Shown: piece by piece, positions 30,965 through 41,896 of the stretch
Layout: the number at the start of each line of letters is the position of its first letter
Numbering within the stretch: position 1 is the stretch's first letter
DNA from: Aphrocallistes beatrix
Lineage: Eukaryota; Porifera; Hexactinellida; Sceptrulophora; Aphrocallistidae
DNA length: 64,000 nucleotides
Assembly: GCA_963281255.1 (NCBI GenBank)
Contig: OY725499.1
Span: 3,739,148 to 3,803,147 of the forward strand
Direction: 5' to 3'
Position numbers and translations under genes: made by a program
The notes under the pieces: model-generated
Told to the model about the DNA's origin: nothing
The model's database searches: none
The model's input: only the letters and a program-made list of their open reading frames with translations

Positions 30965-31504
30965 TTACTTCAAATAAGCATAGGGCTCCCTATCTCCGAA
31001 ATTAACAGCATCAGTACACACAATCCTCTCTCTCAGGTTAGGAGTTGACATGGTACGGTTCACCTTCCTGTCTACTGGTTTCATTATTTCATAAGGTTGA
31101 CTGTGGCAATCAAAAGTCCCTTTTTTAGTAGGATTGCCAGGGTCATACCAAAGAAATTCGTTTATGTCCATGAAATGGGTGAATTTGGGACTAACTTGAA
31201 CGGCTTTTGAATTGGGAATAACAAGATCTGGTTTGGGAAGAGTTCTTTTGGTTGACAAAGTACGATCCACATTCCTGCTCACTGGTGCTGGTTTCGAGAT
31301 TCCCTTTTTCACAAACAAGAACACACAAGTGATCACCCAACCGACAGTAAGCGCAATACATATCAGACACATAATCACGACAGGAAGAATGAGTTTAACC
31401 CAAAGATCGCTTTCCGCTTCACATTCTTCAGCTACAACGTTCTCAAATCTCGTAGAGATGAGGAGAGAGGTAAACCAAGATAACGGTACAGGATTAAACT
31501 TCAT
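30965..31504 (-). CDS. Single-pass membrane protein with tyrosine-motif tail (a)
   Basis: The ATG at 31504 gives 179 residues; the longer frame would need a GTG start. A signal peptide (about 1-18) is followed by a very short acidic ectodomain (AEECEAESD), TM about 36-65, and a cytosolic tail of about 114 residues. The tail has YEIM (138-141), a basic RTMSTPNLRER block that fits the R-x-x-S-x-P 14-3-3 pattern, and a C-terminal YAYLK. YxxM, when phosphorylated, is a PI3K SH2-binding motif in known receptors; use here is inference. Paralogue of the gene at 32437. A TATA-like TATTTATAT lies about 45 bases upstream. Confidence 0.7.
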   Translation of the reverse strand: MKFNPVPLSWFTSLLISTRFENVVAEECEAESDLWVKLILPVVIMCLICIALTVGWVITCVFLFVKKGISKPAPVSRNVDRTLSTKRTLPKPDLVIPNSKAVQVSPKFTHFMDINEFLWYDPGNPTKKGTFDCHSQPYEIMKPVDRKVNRTMSTPNLRERIVCTDAVNFGDREPYAYLK

Positions 31505-31849
31505 GATTTGGTTAGGAAAATGAAATAAGATCACTGTAAAGATATAAATACAATTGACCTACTGCCTGACGATGTTATTGAGGATTTGTATCTGAGGATA
31601 GTTTATCAACAATCGTAGTCTAAACGACAAACAAGAACTGATTTGAGGATGAAACAAGACCAATCCTATCGTATTTCTCTAGGATAATTTAAACATTTGA
31701 AGTCGAATAAGGTGTAACCAACTACAACTCATCCTCACCAATGATCGTTGAGTCACTATAGAAATATTTCAGGAGGTCGACGGTACCTGAACTTTAGCAT
31801 TATTGTTAATGAGGAGGGGTCCACAGAATATAGAAGAATTGCTATAGGA

Positions 31850-32032
31850 CAGGGGCCGGCAACCTTTTGAATGAAGTGCGCCAGTTTACCTATAATGTCG
31901 ACATATTTATGACCTTGTGCGCCAATGGCACGCCTACTGGAGTTGCCGACCCATGATCTGTCGAGCTACATTTATTTTTAACTCCGCGTACCATTAATTT
32001 AGTGCTCGCGTGCCATAAGTTGCCGCCCCCTG
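31850..32032. mobile_element. hAT-type MITE, 183 bp
   Basis: Termini CAGGGGCCGGCAACC and GTTGCCGCCCCCTG are flanked by CTATAGGA and CTATAGGG (8-bp target duplication with one mismatch). Another hAT-like end (AGGTTGAAAACCGCTG) follows at about 32056. It lies between the paired membrane-protein genes. Confidence 0.8.
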
Positions 32033-32436
32033 CTATAGGGGACCCACGACCAAAAAAGGTTGAAAACCGCTGCCATTGGGGCAGTATTACCGATGATCGC
32101 TGCATAAGTAGTCCTATACAATAAGCCTGCATTCATGTATAGAGAGGCTATGTGTGCTGCAAATAGTTCCCTTCAAGCACAAATTGCACAATATGTTTTC
32201 ACCTTAAATTTAAATTTGGAATTAATCGAAATTTTAAAGCATAACCTTTTAAAAGACCTCGCTGTTAATAGCAATTCGTAGACAGCAATACAGAACTATC
32301 CAGAAAACGACATTTATCATGAAACAAGTATACAAGTAAAATTCTATAAGAAGGCACAGTTATATGCAGGATAGAATAAAAACGATAATAAAACACATAT
32401 ACAGTTCACCCATCACGCAATCTCAAGACAAACTCG

Positions 32437-32898
32437 TTACTTCATATTAGCATACGTGGTCCTCTTATCCCCTAATTCAAAGTCAACACTCCGCGGAATT
32501 CTCTCGCGTATATTCCGCAGGTCAGGAGTGGACCTGGACAGATTCTTTGTCTTATCGATTGGTTTCATTATTTCATAGCTTGAACCATGGATATCAAATG
32601 TCTCACGAGTTAGTGAGTTGACTAAATTAGTCTCGTCTATTTCTGAATATGGAGCAAAGTTATTCGTGATAACGTGAGTTGGTTTCGAGATTCTTTTCTT
32701 CACAAACAAAAACACACAAGTGATCATCCAACCGAAAGTGAGCGCAATAGATGTTAAGAACATTAATGCAATAATGAGAAGAAGTATGAATGTTTTAGAT
32801 TCACTCCCCGCTTCACATTCTTCAGCTATAACGTTCTCAAATCTCGTAGAGATGAGGAGAGAGGTAAACCAAGATAACGGTAAAGGATTAAACTTCAT
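32437..32898 (-). CDS. Single-pass membrane protein with tyrosine-motif tail (b)
   Basis: The ATG at 32898 gives 153 residues. The signal peptide and ectodomain are nearly identical to the neighbour at 30965 (MKFNP.PLSWFTSLLIST). The outer half of the TM (about 37-66) has diverged, and the inner half (TCVFLFVKK) is conserved again. The tail keeps SYEIMKPIDK (YEIM 108-111), a STPDLR block and a C-terminal YANMK, but is otherwise different and shorter. The upstream 225 bases are about 96 percent identical to those of the paralogue by eye, so both should be expressed alike while differing in tail. Function unknown. Confidence 0.7.
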   Translation of the reverse strand: MKFNPLPLSWFTSLLISTRFENVIAEECEAGSESKTFILLLIIALMFLTSIALTFGWMITCVFLFVKKRISKPTHVITNNFAPYSEIDETNLVNSLTRETFDIHGSSYEIMKPIDKTKNLSRSTPDLRNIRERIPRSVDFELGDKRTTYANMK

Positions 32899-33235
32899 GA
32901 TTTGGTTAGGAAAATGAAATAAGATCACTGTAAAGATATAAATACAATTGACCTACTGCCTGACGATGTTATTGAGGATTTGTATCAGAGGATAATTTAT
33001 CAACTATCGTAGTCTAAACGATAAACAAGAACTGATTTGAGGATGAAACAAGACTAATCCTATCGTATTTCTCAAGGATAATTTAAACATTTGAAGTCTG
33101 GAATAAGGTGTAACCAAGTACAACTCACTGCCCTCTAAAATTAATAACCTAAATCTTCATCAAATTATCAGTTAAAGCAAACAATATACGACTATGATGG
33201 TGTAATACAGTAGAACTTGATTCAAATTTAAATTA

Positions 33236-33802
33236 CGGCGTAGAGGTCAAAATGGAAAAATTGTAAAAAAGCCCATTTTCGGACGTGAATGAGGTTGAAA
33301 TTTGTTGTTATGTATCAAAAACACCACCAAGCACTCTTTGGAGGCTATTTTGAACCTAAAATGCCAACTTGGTCTCAAATCCTTGGTGGCAGCACAATTC
33401 AAAATATTCATTTTATCAAAAATATCCTCGCTCAAAAAGAGGCAGCGTTGTCTCTACAAAAAGACTCATTTCGATTTTTGAAAAATGTCTTTAAGGTAGT
33501 TATGACGCTTCAAAGTCAAATGTTACCCAAAACTAGGATTTTTTGTTTGAAGCGCCATAACTCTTTTTTCAAAATTCGAAACAACTCATTTTGTAGAAGA
33601 GACCACGCGTATTTTAGGATCTTATTTTATATAATGAATAACTTTGAGGTATGTTGCTACCAAGGATTCGAGAGCCTAGTGGGCATTTTAAGTTTAAAAA
33701 AATGCTCCAAAGGGTGCTTTGCTGTGGTTTAATTGTACAAACCTTCAAATTTAAACCCTATTTCCGTCCAAAAATTTTTCAATTTTGACCTCTACACCGA
33801 TG
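33236..33802. mobile_element. Foldback element with long inverted arms
   Basis: The left arm starts GTAGAGGTCAAAATGGAAAA and is matched in reverse by TTTTTCAATTTTGACCTCTAC at the right. Internal blocks also pair (CCTAAAATGCCAACTTGGTC with the reverse of AGCCTAGTGGGCATTTTAAG). The arms are about 270 bases each and meet near 33520. A long ORF through it is incidental. Confidence 0.8.
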
Positions 33803-35411
33803 TTTAATAGCTATGTTTAATGTTCCGTTGTTGCATAACTTTTGATAATCTTTTTTTTGATGCGTGTGCAACATATACAGCTGGGCATATTTTAGAAGAT
33901 AAGTTCATTGTATCATCTTTCGCGCTTATGTGTTAATGATGATTCCAACTTAGCTCTTTGAAAGATTTGCTTTGATTGCTGAACGATAAAATCCTTCAGA
34001 GAATCCCAATTTGAGTGGGACTTTCTCAAGCTATCATTTACTGGAACTGTCGAATAATTGTGAATAAAACTATGCCGTTCTCTTAATATAAGTTCACATG
34101 ATACACGATTACAGGTAGGGTCAATACACATGTAACTGCTATCTACTTTACACATACTGTATGTAACAAGCTAGAAAAACTAGAAAATTACTCGAGTAAG
34201 GCATGACATAAGTACTTACTAGTCTCCGTCATAGTACAGCTTATGTTATAACAAGTTTCTGGTTATGAATAGCTGTTTCCTTTCGAATGTATTAACTCGA
34301 CCTGATCAATGCTTCATAATATCACTAGTAAGAGTATTATGTAAGATCCACAAATACTGTAAGTAGAAAGTCTTACTTTTGATTCGGGTAATGTAATCAG
34401 ATAAATTACCTAATTAGGTAGAAAACTCTTACGAATTTATCCTTAATCAAGTAAACTTAAAATATTTCCTGATTTAGACTTATATGTATATTTTACACTC
34501 TGTAAATACCTAAGCACATCCGTGTAACACATTTTAATATCCTGAAAGCTTACGTAAAGCTTGTACAATCAGACTAGTGATTACATATTGTTCAGAATGC
34601 ATTCAAAGCTTGCCTCAATTTTCTTGATTGCTCAAAAACCTCAATATATAACGCCAACTATAACTAATACAGCATATGCTCTATTAATAATTAATCATCG
34701 ACTTTACAGTTTTATTTGCGTCTTAATAAAAGCAGGTAAACCACGATACATATTACAATTTACAGATATCCAATTCCATTTTACACCTAAGTATTCTGCA
34801 ACACTAATCACCACCATTCATGATATTTATGGCACCAAATGAATTTAACATTGGAATTTGGTAATTGTTTGAGTGTAACGATCGGTTAGTCCTTAGGGAA
34901 ACAATTTAGAAAATTATACTCCTGCACCTCTACTCCCTATGTATTGCATTTCCACCAAAGGTTTGTTTGGTTCGTCACTCCTAAGTGCACTCTCATTCTA
35001 CAACTTCTGGAGTGTTCATACAGATTTGACACATATTTATTCACTGTAGTTCATAGCAAATTATTGTATTTTTACATTTATTCAAAGATTTCTGATGATT
35101 CACTGAATATTTATTCTTAATTACTCAAGTAATAACTATACTTTCTTCAGCAGAAAATCCAAATCCAAATTATTAATGCCCGATTACTATTCGGGAATAT
35201 TACAGTACATGTCTTCTTTCAAACTATGTAATCAATTGATAAAAAATAAGTGACAATTAAAGTAATATTAAATACTATTCATCCATTCAAATCCATGTTT
35301 AGAATTAGCACTTTTAATAATAGATTTTATGTTAATAAGTATTAGTGGGCTATAACAACTAATAACAGTGTATCACTTGACGTGAGTAACCAAAAACAAA
35401 TTATCTGATTT
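33803..35411. other. Non-coding interval
   Basis: Only A/T-rich sequence with short unconvincing ORFs. A TATA-like TATAAAT at 35415 precedes the glycosyltransferase start by 38 bases. Confidence 0.4.
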
Positions 35412-35452
35412 TGCAATATAAATGACTAAATCTTAGCAGTTCCATTATAGCT

Positions 35453-37318
35453 ATGGTAAGGATCAGCCAATTAATAGTTTGGTTAGTGGTTGGCAGTGCC
35501 GGGATCGTATTCATTACGAATAACACGAATGAGCAGATTAATTACTACGCCAAGATAGTAGAACAGAATCACTTAGAGAGTGAAGAGAAGAAAATTCTTA
35601 CGATAGCAACCACATTTGAAGATATCAAGAATTCAACAGAAGATAATTACAGATTATTTGTACAATACAATTTTCTAATTTCAACTCAATTTAGGAGTTT
35701 ACGAAACAGAGTTAATTTTGTCATTTTTACAGACTCAGCTCACCTACGAAATTTTATTCAGCAAAAGTACCCACACTTAATCGTTTTCAAAGAACCCAAG
35801 TCAAATCCTTTCTCTGTGTTGATGCTAAAGCATATATTCATTACTATAATGTCCAAATTCAGAACTCCATTCTATATGTACACCAATGGAGATCTTCTGT
35901 ACGATGAAACACTAATACAAACGGTTGAACACATAGATACGCTGTTAGAGATGAGATTACTGAGACATAAATTGTTGATAATAGGAAGGAGACTGAATCG
36001 CGTGCTAACTCATTACGTGAGAGGAGAGGAAGAAATAGCAATGCTGGCAAAGAAAAGTAAACTATTCATAAAGGAGGCACAGGATTATTTCATTGTCACT
36101 CGGGAGACGATAAACTGGAGAAGTTTCCCCGAGTATCTGGTGGGGAGGAGTGGCTATGACAACGCCCTGGTACAGTTTGCATTTCGAAATGAAATCGAAT
36201 TGATCGACGCAACTCAAACAATCCGCGCTCTCCACCAATCCAATGTCAGAGGCGAGTTCCTATGGAAAGAGAATAACGAAAAGGAACATGGATGGAACCG
36301 GGTATTCTGGGCTCCAGGGATTCAACACCCTTTCACTGACAGCGCACGCTATACAACGAATTTCAGCGAAAACGGAGAAATCGTTCTATACGACAAGGCC
36401 AGGAAGGGATATATTGATCCTAGATCCTCACACAGTTTTCAGGCTATTTTCAACATGGATATTTTGTTCGATCCATCTCACAATGATGTGAAAAGAGTTG
36501 GCCTCGCGAAATTAAAAATAATCGTCCTCGCGTACAACCGTCCGGAGGGTTTAAGGAGATTGCTAGCTTCGCTGCAATCAGGGCACTATGGCACTGACAG
36601 GGTTGACCTGAGCATACACCTCGACACATCTCCCATGAATCTCTATGATTTAGAGTGTCTGAGGGTGGTCTACACGTTCAGATGGAGTTATGGGTCCTAT
36701 CAGATAGAGAGACATACGACGCACTACGGTAGGATAAAGCAATGGGTAAATGCCTGGAAACCAGAATCGAATGAACAGAAAATTTTGATCTTAGAAGATT
36801 CAATGCTACTCTCTGAGTATTTCTATGAAGCGGTTCAGCTGAGATCTAAGCAACTGGAAGGCCTCTCAGGAATGAGCTTAGAGCCATCGTTCACAACGAA
36901 TCGTAAGAATAAACACAACCCAAGTAAAGTATTCTCTCATACAACACTCGTTTTGAATAATTTCAAAAGATCAGGTGCTTTTATGCCCAATCCCAGATGT
37001 TGGAGCGAGTTTATAAACTGGATGGGTCATATTCAAGGCACGAAATTCGACACTCAACAGTTAAAGAGAGCACCAGCATTCCAGCACCATTTCCATGGTT
37101 ACTACACTGATTGGTATGCTACTGACATAAGCGTGTGGTTCAGTTTCTTCACAGAGTTCGTAAGTCCACATTCCACAGGATATATTGGAGATAGGAATGG
37201 ATTCATCGCTTCGCGACTCTACTTCAATTCTCGATGGGATGAATTCTATAATGGAGAATGGGAGTCTGAATATTTTTTATTGAAATCGTCGTCTAATTAT
37301 TTACAAATGAATATATAG
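35453..37318 (+). CDS. Type II membrane glycosyltransferase with two GT-like domains
   Basis: 621 residues, single exon. A hydrophobic anchor at 5-22 follows a short N-terminal cytosolic piece, as in Golgi enzymes. Domain 1 (about 85-260) has FVIFTD, a TNGD (144-147) at the place of the metal-binding DxD, and GRSGYDNALV (231-240). Domain 2 (about 353-600) starts KIIVLAYNRPEGLRRLLASL, the usual opening of a GT-A fold, and has ILILEDS (444-450) where MGAT1/POMGNT-like enzymes have EDD. A linker with PRSSHSF joins them. It probably acts on glycoproteins or glycolipids in the Golgi; donor and acceptor are unknown. The NGD and EDS variants could mean altered metal use. AATAAA lies 7 bases after the stop. 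Confidence 0.8.
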   Translation: MVRISQLIVWLVVGSAGIVFITNNTNEQINYYAKIVEQNHLESEEKKILTIATTFEDIKNSTEDNYRLFVQYNFLISTQFRSLRNRVNFVIFTDSAHLRNFIQQKYPHLIVFKEPKSNPFSVLMLKHIFITIMSKFRTPFYMYTNGDLLYDETLIQTVEHIDTLLEMRLLRHKLLIIGRRLNRVLTHYVRGEEEIAMLAKKSKLFIKEAQDYFIVTRETINWRSFPEYLVGRSGYDNALVQFAFRNEIELIDATQTIRALHQSNVRGEFLWKENNEKEHGWNRVFWAPGIQHPFTDSARYTTNFSENGEIVLYDKARKGYIDPRSSHSFQAIFNMDILFDPSHNDVKRVGLAKLKIIVLAYNRPEGLRRLLASLQSGHYGTDRVDLSIHLDTSPMNLYDLECLRVVYTFRWSYGSYQIERHTTHYGRIKQWVNAWKPESNEQKILILEDSMLLSEYFYEAVQLRSKQLEGLSGMSLEPSFTTNRKNKHNPSKVFSHTTLVLNNFKRSGAFMPNPRCWSEFINWMGHIQGTKFDTQQLKRAPAFQHHFHGYYTDWYATDISVWFSFFTEFVSPHSTGYIGDRNGFIASRLYFNSRWDEFYNGEWESEYFLLKSSSNYLQMNI

Positions 37319-37330
37319 CATACAAATAAA

Positions 37331-38816
37331 CGTTTAATCTTTATCCAATGAATATCAGATGGTTTATAAAAACTGATTAGATAGGGTACAGAGGCTTCAC
37401 GTTACCCATGTGGCTCGTACATAGGATAGTGTTAATTGGAATATCTCATAAGCATTATTATATAATTATGCAAATACAGCACTAATTAGCTTAGCTCAAA
37501 TATCAAATATAAGATCAAATATCAACTAATAGTGTAACCTTTAATTCCTCGTATTACAGTCATACAATTGTCTTAAGTATTTTCGATGAATAGTATTATT
37601 GGACATTACTAGAAATAGGAGAGAAACAGAAATAATTATTTCAACATTCAGATAAATATTATACAGGATTACGTCTGTTGTTCAGTACTACTTAAGGAGT
37701 ATAGCTATCTGGAAACAACATAGTTTAATATTTAACGTATCCATATTCGTACGGATGTGGAAATGCTTACATACAACTTTCTGCACAATACAAAAGCTTG
37801 TAAATTCCTCAAAAAGGACATTACTTTCGACTAAAACTTTTTTCTACGAAACAGATAGACAACTGATCATACCAAAGTGTGATTGGAGTAACCTTTCTTA
37901 TTCCTAGTTGACACAGTAATAAGTACTATTAAGTCTTTGATGAAAATTTTTGTTCAGACTATACTAAATGCCAAACTCATAAAATTGCCTACTGTAGTAG
38001 TGTAAGATTAATTTCTCACACTTAATTGGTGCTAACAGCTGGCAACAACAAAGCTATTTTTGAATCTAACCTCATTCATACAGATTTAAAATTGGATACA
38101 AAATATTCGCACACATCAAAATGCTGCCTCGTGCAAAAAGTAGCATTAAAAAGTGAGCTCAACGACTGCAGTAAAAATGCGTGATGATCTCAACGTTATT
38201 GAGCTCTTATCAGAATGGAAATTAATTCGTGGATTTCTTGCGTGTATCTTTAGTATATCGCATAAATTCTAATAGAAAAGTTTCAGATTTCAAGATTAAT
38301 GTGCAAAGAGAAGAGATGCACTTGGAACGATAATTATTCGATGTAATCAGATTGCTTAAACTTCGTTGAAAGGTATTTACACGAAATGGACAACATTGCA
38401 AAAGTGAATTCTAGTTAATAGACACAATTACTATTATCCTATTAATCTAGAGTAATTACCAGACCGTGAACAGGATGCAGTAGCTCACGTAGCCAATTGT
38501 ACGGAGTAATCCCCACAGATTTCAAGTGAAAATGAATATTTAGTGGTTCTAACTGAATATTTAATCTAATTTAATCCAATTAAACACGTAAGAATTATTC
38601 GCTTCCACATGTGAATCTAGCGATAGCATACCCGGACTATTATGCACATATTCATTGATAGTATAAAGTTGATGACAAGTTTGTCACAGACATATATTAC
38701 CAATAAACAGCAAATTATCTTCAATATTCAGATTTGATAGACAACCCCCGGATAAGAGAAGTCTTATATTAACTGGAGATTCGAATATATTTGAATTGTA
38801 TAATCAAAATCAGAGA
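37331..38816. other. Non-coding interval
   Basis: No ORF, repeat family or RNA gene recognised. Confidence 0.4.
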
Positions 38817-39251
38817 ATGAAATCCCAAATTCAAACTGTTCTAGCTCTATGCCTTCTAACTCAGAGTGTATATTGTAGCTCAGAGAAAGAAATGTTACAA
38901 CTGGTCCAGAAGATTTCAAGCTATGTAGGCCTAGCTATTCTAGCGATGGTAGTGATCTACATATGCGGCTGCATCACAGTGGTGCTATACTGCGCGTGGA
39001 GGGGAATGTGTAGAGATGTTACGGATGAACTCTCAGAGGTAGAATCAGTTAGAGATGTGAGACCGCCCTCTTACCATGACATCTTCAAAGGTAGACGCTC
39101 GAAGAACCCGAAAGACTCTTCAGAACCTCCGTCGTATGATTCCACAATTGTTGGAGACTTTCCATTTCCGGTCAACACACGACTCTCAAGGAGATCTTCG
39201 AGGATTTCTATCGCCTCTAACCACAGAAGAAATTCGATCATTACTATTTAA
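38817..39251 (+). CDS. Small single-pass membrane protein with two PPxY motifs
   Basis: The ATG at 38817 gives 144 residues; the longer frame begins at TTG and was not used. The signal peptide (about 1-20, ending VYCSS) is followed by a 15-residue ectodomain, TM about 36-60 rich in Cys, and a basic tail with PPSY at 83-86 and 104-107 and a Ser/Arg-rich end (RLSRRSSRIS). PPxY motifs bind WW domains, such as those of NEDD4-type ubiquitin ligases, so a membrane adaptor for sorting or ubiquitination is likely, as in Shisa-like, WBP1-like and NDFIP-type proteins. Homology to any one of these is not claimed. Confidence 0.75.
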   Translation: MKSQIQTVLALCLLTQSVYCSSEKEMLQLVQKISSYVGLAILAMVVIYICGCITVVLYCAWRGMCRDVTDELSEVESVRDVRPPSYHDIFKGRRSKNPKDSSEPPSYDSTIVGDFPFPVNTRLSRRSSRISIASNHRRNSIITI

Positions 39252-39568
39252 TGGAAGACTGTGGGAATATTCAGTATTTGTTTGTCTCAATCTTAAGTAA
39301 TTGCTTAACTAATTCAGCATGGTTAATGATCTTACTCAATATAGAAATTTACATAGCTAAATAGCTTTCTTCATAATCAGTAATATTTCACACCTAACAT
39401 TACATTGTGGAAAAACTACCTAAGTTAGGTGGTGTAATTAATTAGAAATTAATTAGCTTACTAGCAATTGTCTAATATCCTTAACAAATGTTAATTATTC
39501 ATTAGACTTCAGTAATGGCGAATCAACACGTGCTAACGATATATAAATATATTTTAAGATGCTGTAGT

Positions 39569-41896
39569 TCACCAGAAAGTAATGTCGTCTATTAACTTCG
39601 TTAACACATCTTGTGGAAACTCAGCTGATAACCACATCTCTGGATCAAGATCGTTAGTGACTTCTTGCTTCTGAATCATCAGAACATTCATGGAGTAGAA
39701 AGGACGCGTGTTAACTTTCCTTGAAGGGGTTTTTGTGTTCTTTTGAGAGTTATTTCTACTCCCAGTTGATAGGGAATTGCCCCATTTTTGATCAATAAGG
39801 AATTGAAATTTCGGGATATATTTATCTATGTGAGGAGGGCTAGAAACGTAGTTAAGGATGGACTGTTGAGTTGAAGACGTAGCGTTAGGCAGCTTGGATG
39901 GGTTAGAAATGGGATTACTAAGATGTTTTGAGGAATAAGTATTATGCAATCGGTGATCTGTCTCAGGTGGTCTCCTATGCTTTGAGCTAATTATATTAGA
40001 CACCTGTTGTAATGTCTCAAATTTCTTATCGTGTTGAGCTGATCTAATAAAATTATTCCCGTAATTTTTTCCTTCGATAATATTTTGTCTATGATAAGCT
40101 GTAAACCTGCCTGATTTGCTTGCAATTTCATTTACATTCTCTCCTTCTGAAGAATTTCGTTCAAGCAGTTGGGGCTGTGAACTTTGAGAATGTTGTTGGG
40201 ATGCGAAGGGTAACTGACTCAGAGATAAAGAATCAAAGTTTTGAGAATCTTCAAAAATAATTTCAGTCGAAATAGTAGAATCAGTCACATCTTTTCTTGC
40301 ATCAGTCATGTCCATCACTTCCATTGAAGAAGTTAGGTCACATTCTCCAGCAAACTTAGATTGATTAGAGACATGCATTTTCCCAGAAGTAGAAATCTGC
40401 CTTTTTTTTGGAAATGCCCGCTTGTTTGAAAACTTCGCGACTTTGTTCGGTGTTTCCATTAGAAAGGAATCTTGTGTAGAAGTTAGCGTGTCTATCTCCT
40501 CAATTTGGGATTGGAGAAGGTGCTGTGAAGAGAGTGGCAGCTCATTTAATGAAATAGTATGGTCTATTTTTAGAATATCTGAATAAAATGTATCGTTAAA
40601 AATTGGGAAATTATTTTCATCATCATGAGTGGTGTTTTCAGGTAATGTTTCCTCATAACGAGAATGGTTCATCATTTCATGACTAGTTTCTACTACTGCA
40701 GATGTGCTACATGGTTTTATTGCCGAGGTAATATTCCCTAACTTGTTTTTCCCTGGAGTAGATTGCTGAGAAACCTTAGCTAATACATTATCGATGGGAA
40801 TTTTTTTAGTTTTTTGAGTGTTTTCCCTTACAACCTCAAAAGAATTCTGTGTACTTGCATTCAGGATTTGGGGAGAGTGTAATGAATACTGTTGTGTTGT
40901 CGAGATTGTTGTTGTTGTTGTGTTCTGAGTATCTTCAGTATTAATCAAATTCAATAGCGGTGAATTAGTGTCTATAACATCCGTAGCTTGGCTGTCCCCC
41001 AACACATCACTATTCTCAATTCGGGAAATATCTGTGGTAGAATCAAATAACATTGAAGTGAAGTCCATTTCTTGGGATTGGGCCGGGGCAATGGAATAGG
41101 AATTGCAAGGTTGACTCAGAACACTGTTCCTGGTGTCAACTTCATTACAGTTAAGTGCCTGAGTATAATCTGCATTCTCCAACTGTTGATTAGCATTCAT
41201 ATCCAAATGCTTGGCCATTATATCTGGAGAGATGTCCATGAAACAGTTTGTTTGTGGTGAATCAGTGTGGGAGTGCGAATTAGGAATTGGCACATCACAC
41301 TCAGATGAAGTCTGCATTACGGTCTCTTTGTCAAAGATATCCTCAGTCAGTGCATTGGAAATAGAAGGTTCAATTCCAGGCAGGGAAGTTTGACCTCCAA
41401 AAAGTCTTGTAGAGTCTTTGGAATCAATTACCAATGCTGGTTTAATTTTTCGCTCCTTTTTCCTCTTCGGTTTCCTAACAATAGATTTTTGAGTTTCCAA
41501 AATAGGAATTTGTTCTAATTGCGTCGGTGCAGAGTTAATATCTATCTTCAATTCAATCGTGTTTGAATACCATTTTTTCTTGCGTAGAACTAGCTCCAAG
41601 TCTGACTGTATCTCGAGTATTATGTTGAATTGAGCTTGGAACGCAGAGAGATCGCTCAGTTGGTGTGGAATATCCAACTTTTGAGATAGAAATACACCCA
41701 AAGTAGCTACTTGTAATTCCAAATCTCTGAAATGTCTAAACATGGAAGTTTGTACTCGCAAGACTTGAAGAGTAATTCTCTCAGAGAGAGTTTTGATCTG
41801 AGAGAGAAGAGAAGTAGTTGACCTTGATCTCTGCTGCAGTAAAATCTCAAGATCAAATTGATCCTTCCGTATAGTATTCAGCTCTTGAAGATACAT
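39569..41896 (-). CDS. 775-residue, mostly disordered, probable nuclear protein
   Basis: Not recognised. The N-terminal ~115 residues are predicted helical or coiled-coil by heptad-like leucines. A strongly basic stretch RKPKRKKERK (141-150) and later KKRQ look like nuclear localisation signals. The middle is Ser/Thr/Gln/Asn-rich low complexity. Near the C-terminus QQSILNYV (677-684) resembles a PCNA-interacting (PIP) box, Q-x-x-I-x-x-aromatic-hydrophobic but with Val in the last place. The last 25 residues are acidic and Trp-containing (DPEMWLSAEF, LIDDITFW). This layout is common in replication, repair and meiotic scaffold proteins, but no orthologue can be named. Single exon, ATG well placed. 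Confidence 0.75.
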   Translation of the reverse strand: MYLQELNTIRKDQFDLEILLQQRSRSTTSLLSQIKTLSERITLQVLRVQTSMFRHFRDLELQVATLGVFLSQKLDIPHQLSDLSAFQAQFNIILEIQSDLELVLRKKKWYSNTIELKIDINSAPTQLEQIPILETQKSIVRKPKRKKERKIKPALVIDSKDSTRLFGGQTSLPGIEPSISNALTEDIFDKETVMQTSSECDVPIPNSHSHTDSPQTNCFMDISPDIMAKHLDMNANQQLENADYTQALNCNEVDTRNSVLSQPCNSYSIAPAQSQEMDFTSMLFDSTTDISRIENSDVLGDSQATDVIDTNSPLLNLINTEDTQNTTTTTISTTQQYSLHSPQILNASTQNSFEVVRENTQKTKKIPIDNVLAKVSQQSTPGKNKLGNITSAIKPCSTSAVVETSHEMMNHSRYEETLPENTTHDDENNFPIFNDTFYSDILKIDHTISLNELPLSSQHLLQSQIEEIDTLTSTQDSFLMETPNKVAKFSNKRAFPKKRQISTSGKMHVSNQSKFAGECDLTSSMEVMDMTDARKDVTDSTISTEIIFEDSQNFDSLSLSQLPFASQQHSQSSQPQLLERNSSEGENVNEIASKSGRFTAYHRQNIIEGKNYGNNFIRSAQHDKKFETLQQVSNIISSKHRRPPETDHRLHNTYSSKHLSNPISNPSKLPNATSSTQQSILNYVSSPPHIDKYIPKFQFLIDQKWGNSLSTGSRNNSQKNTKTPSRKVNTRPFYSMNVLMIQKQEVTNDLDPEMWLSAEFPQDVLTKLIDDITFW

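Noticed and set aside
33289-33732. 147-codon ORF
   Set aside because: Lies across the foldback palindrome; no domain and explained by the repeat.
34561-34842. 93-codon ORF
   Set aside because: Composition is that of the A/T-rich background; no supporting promoter, domain or repeat of the frame.
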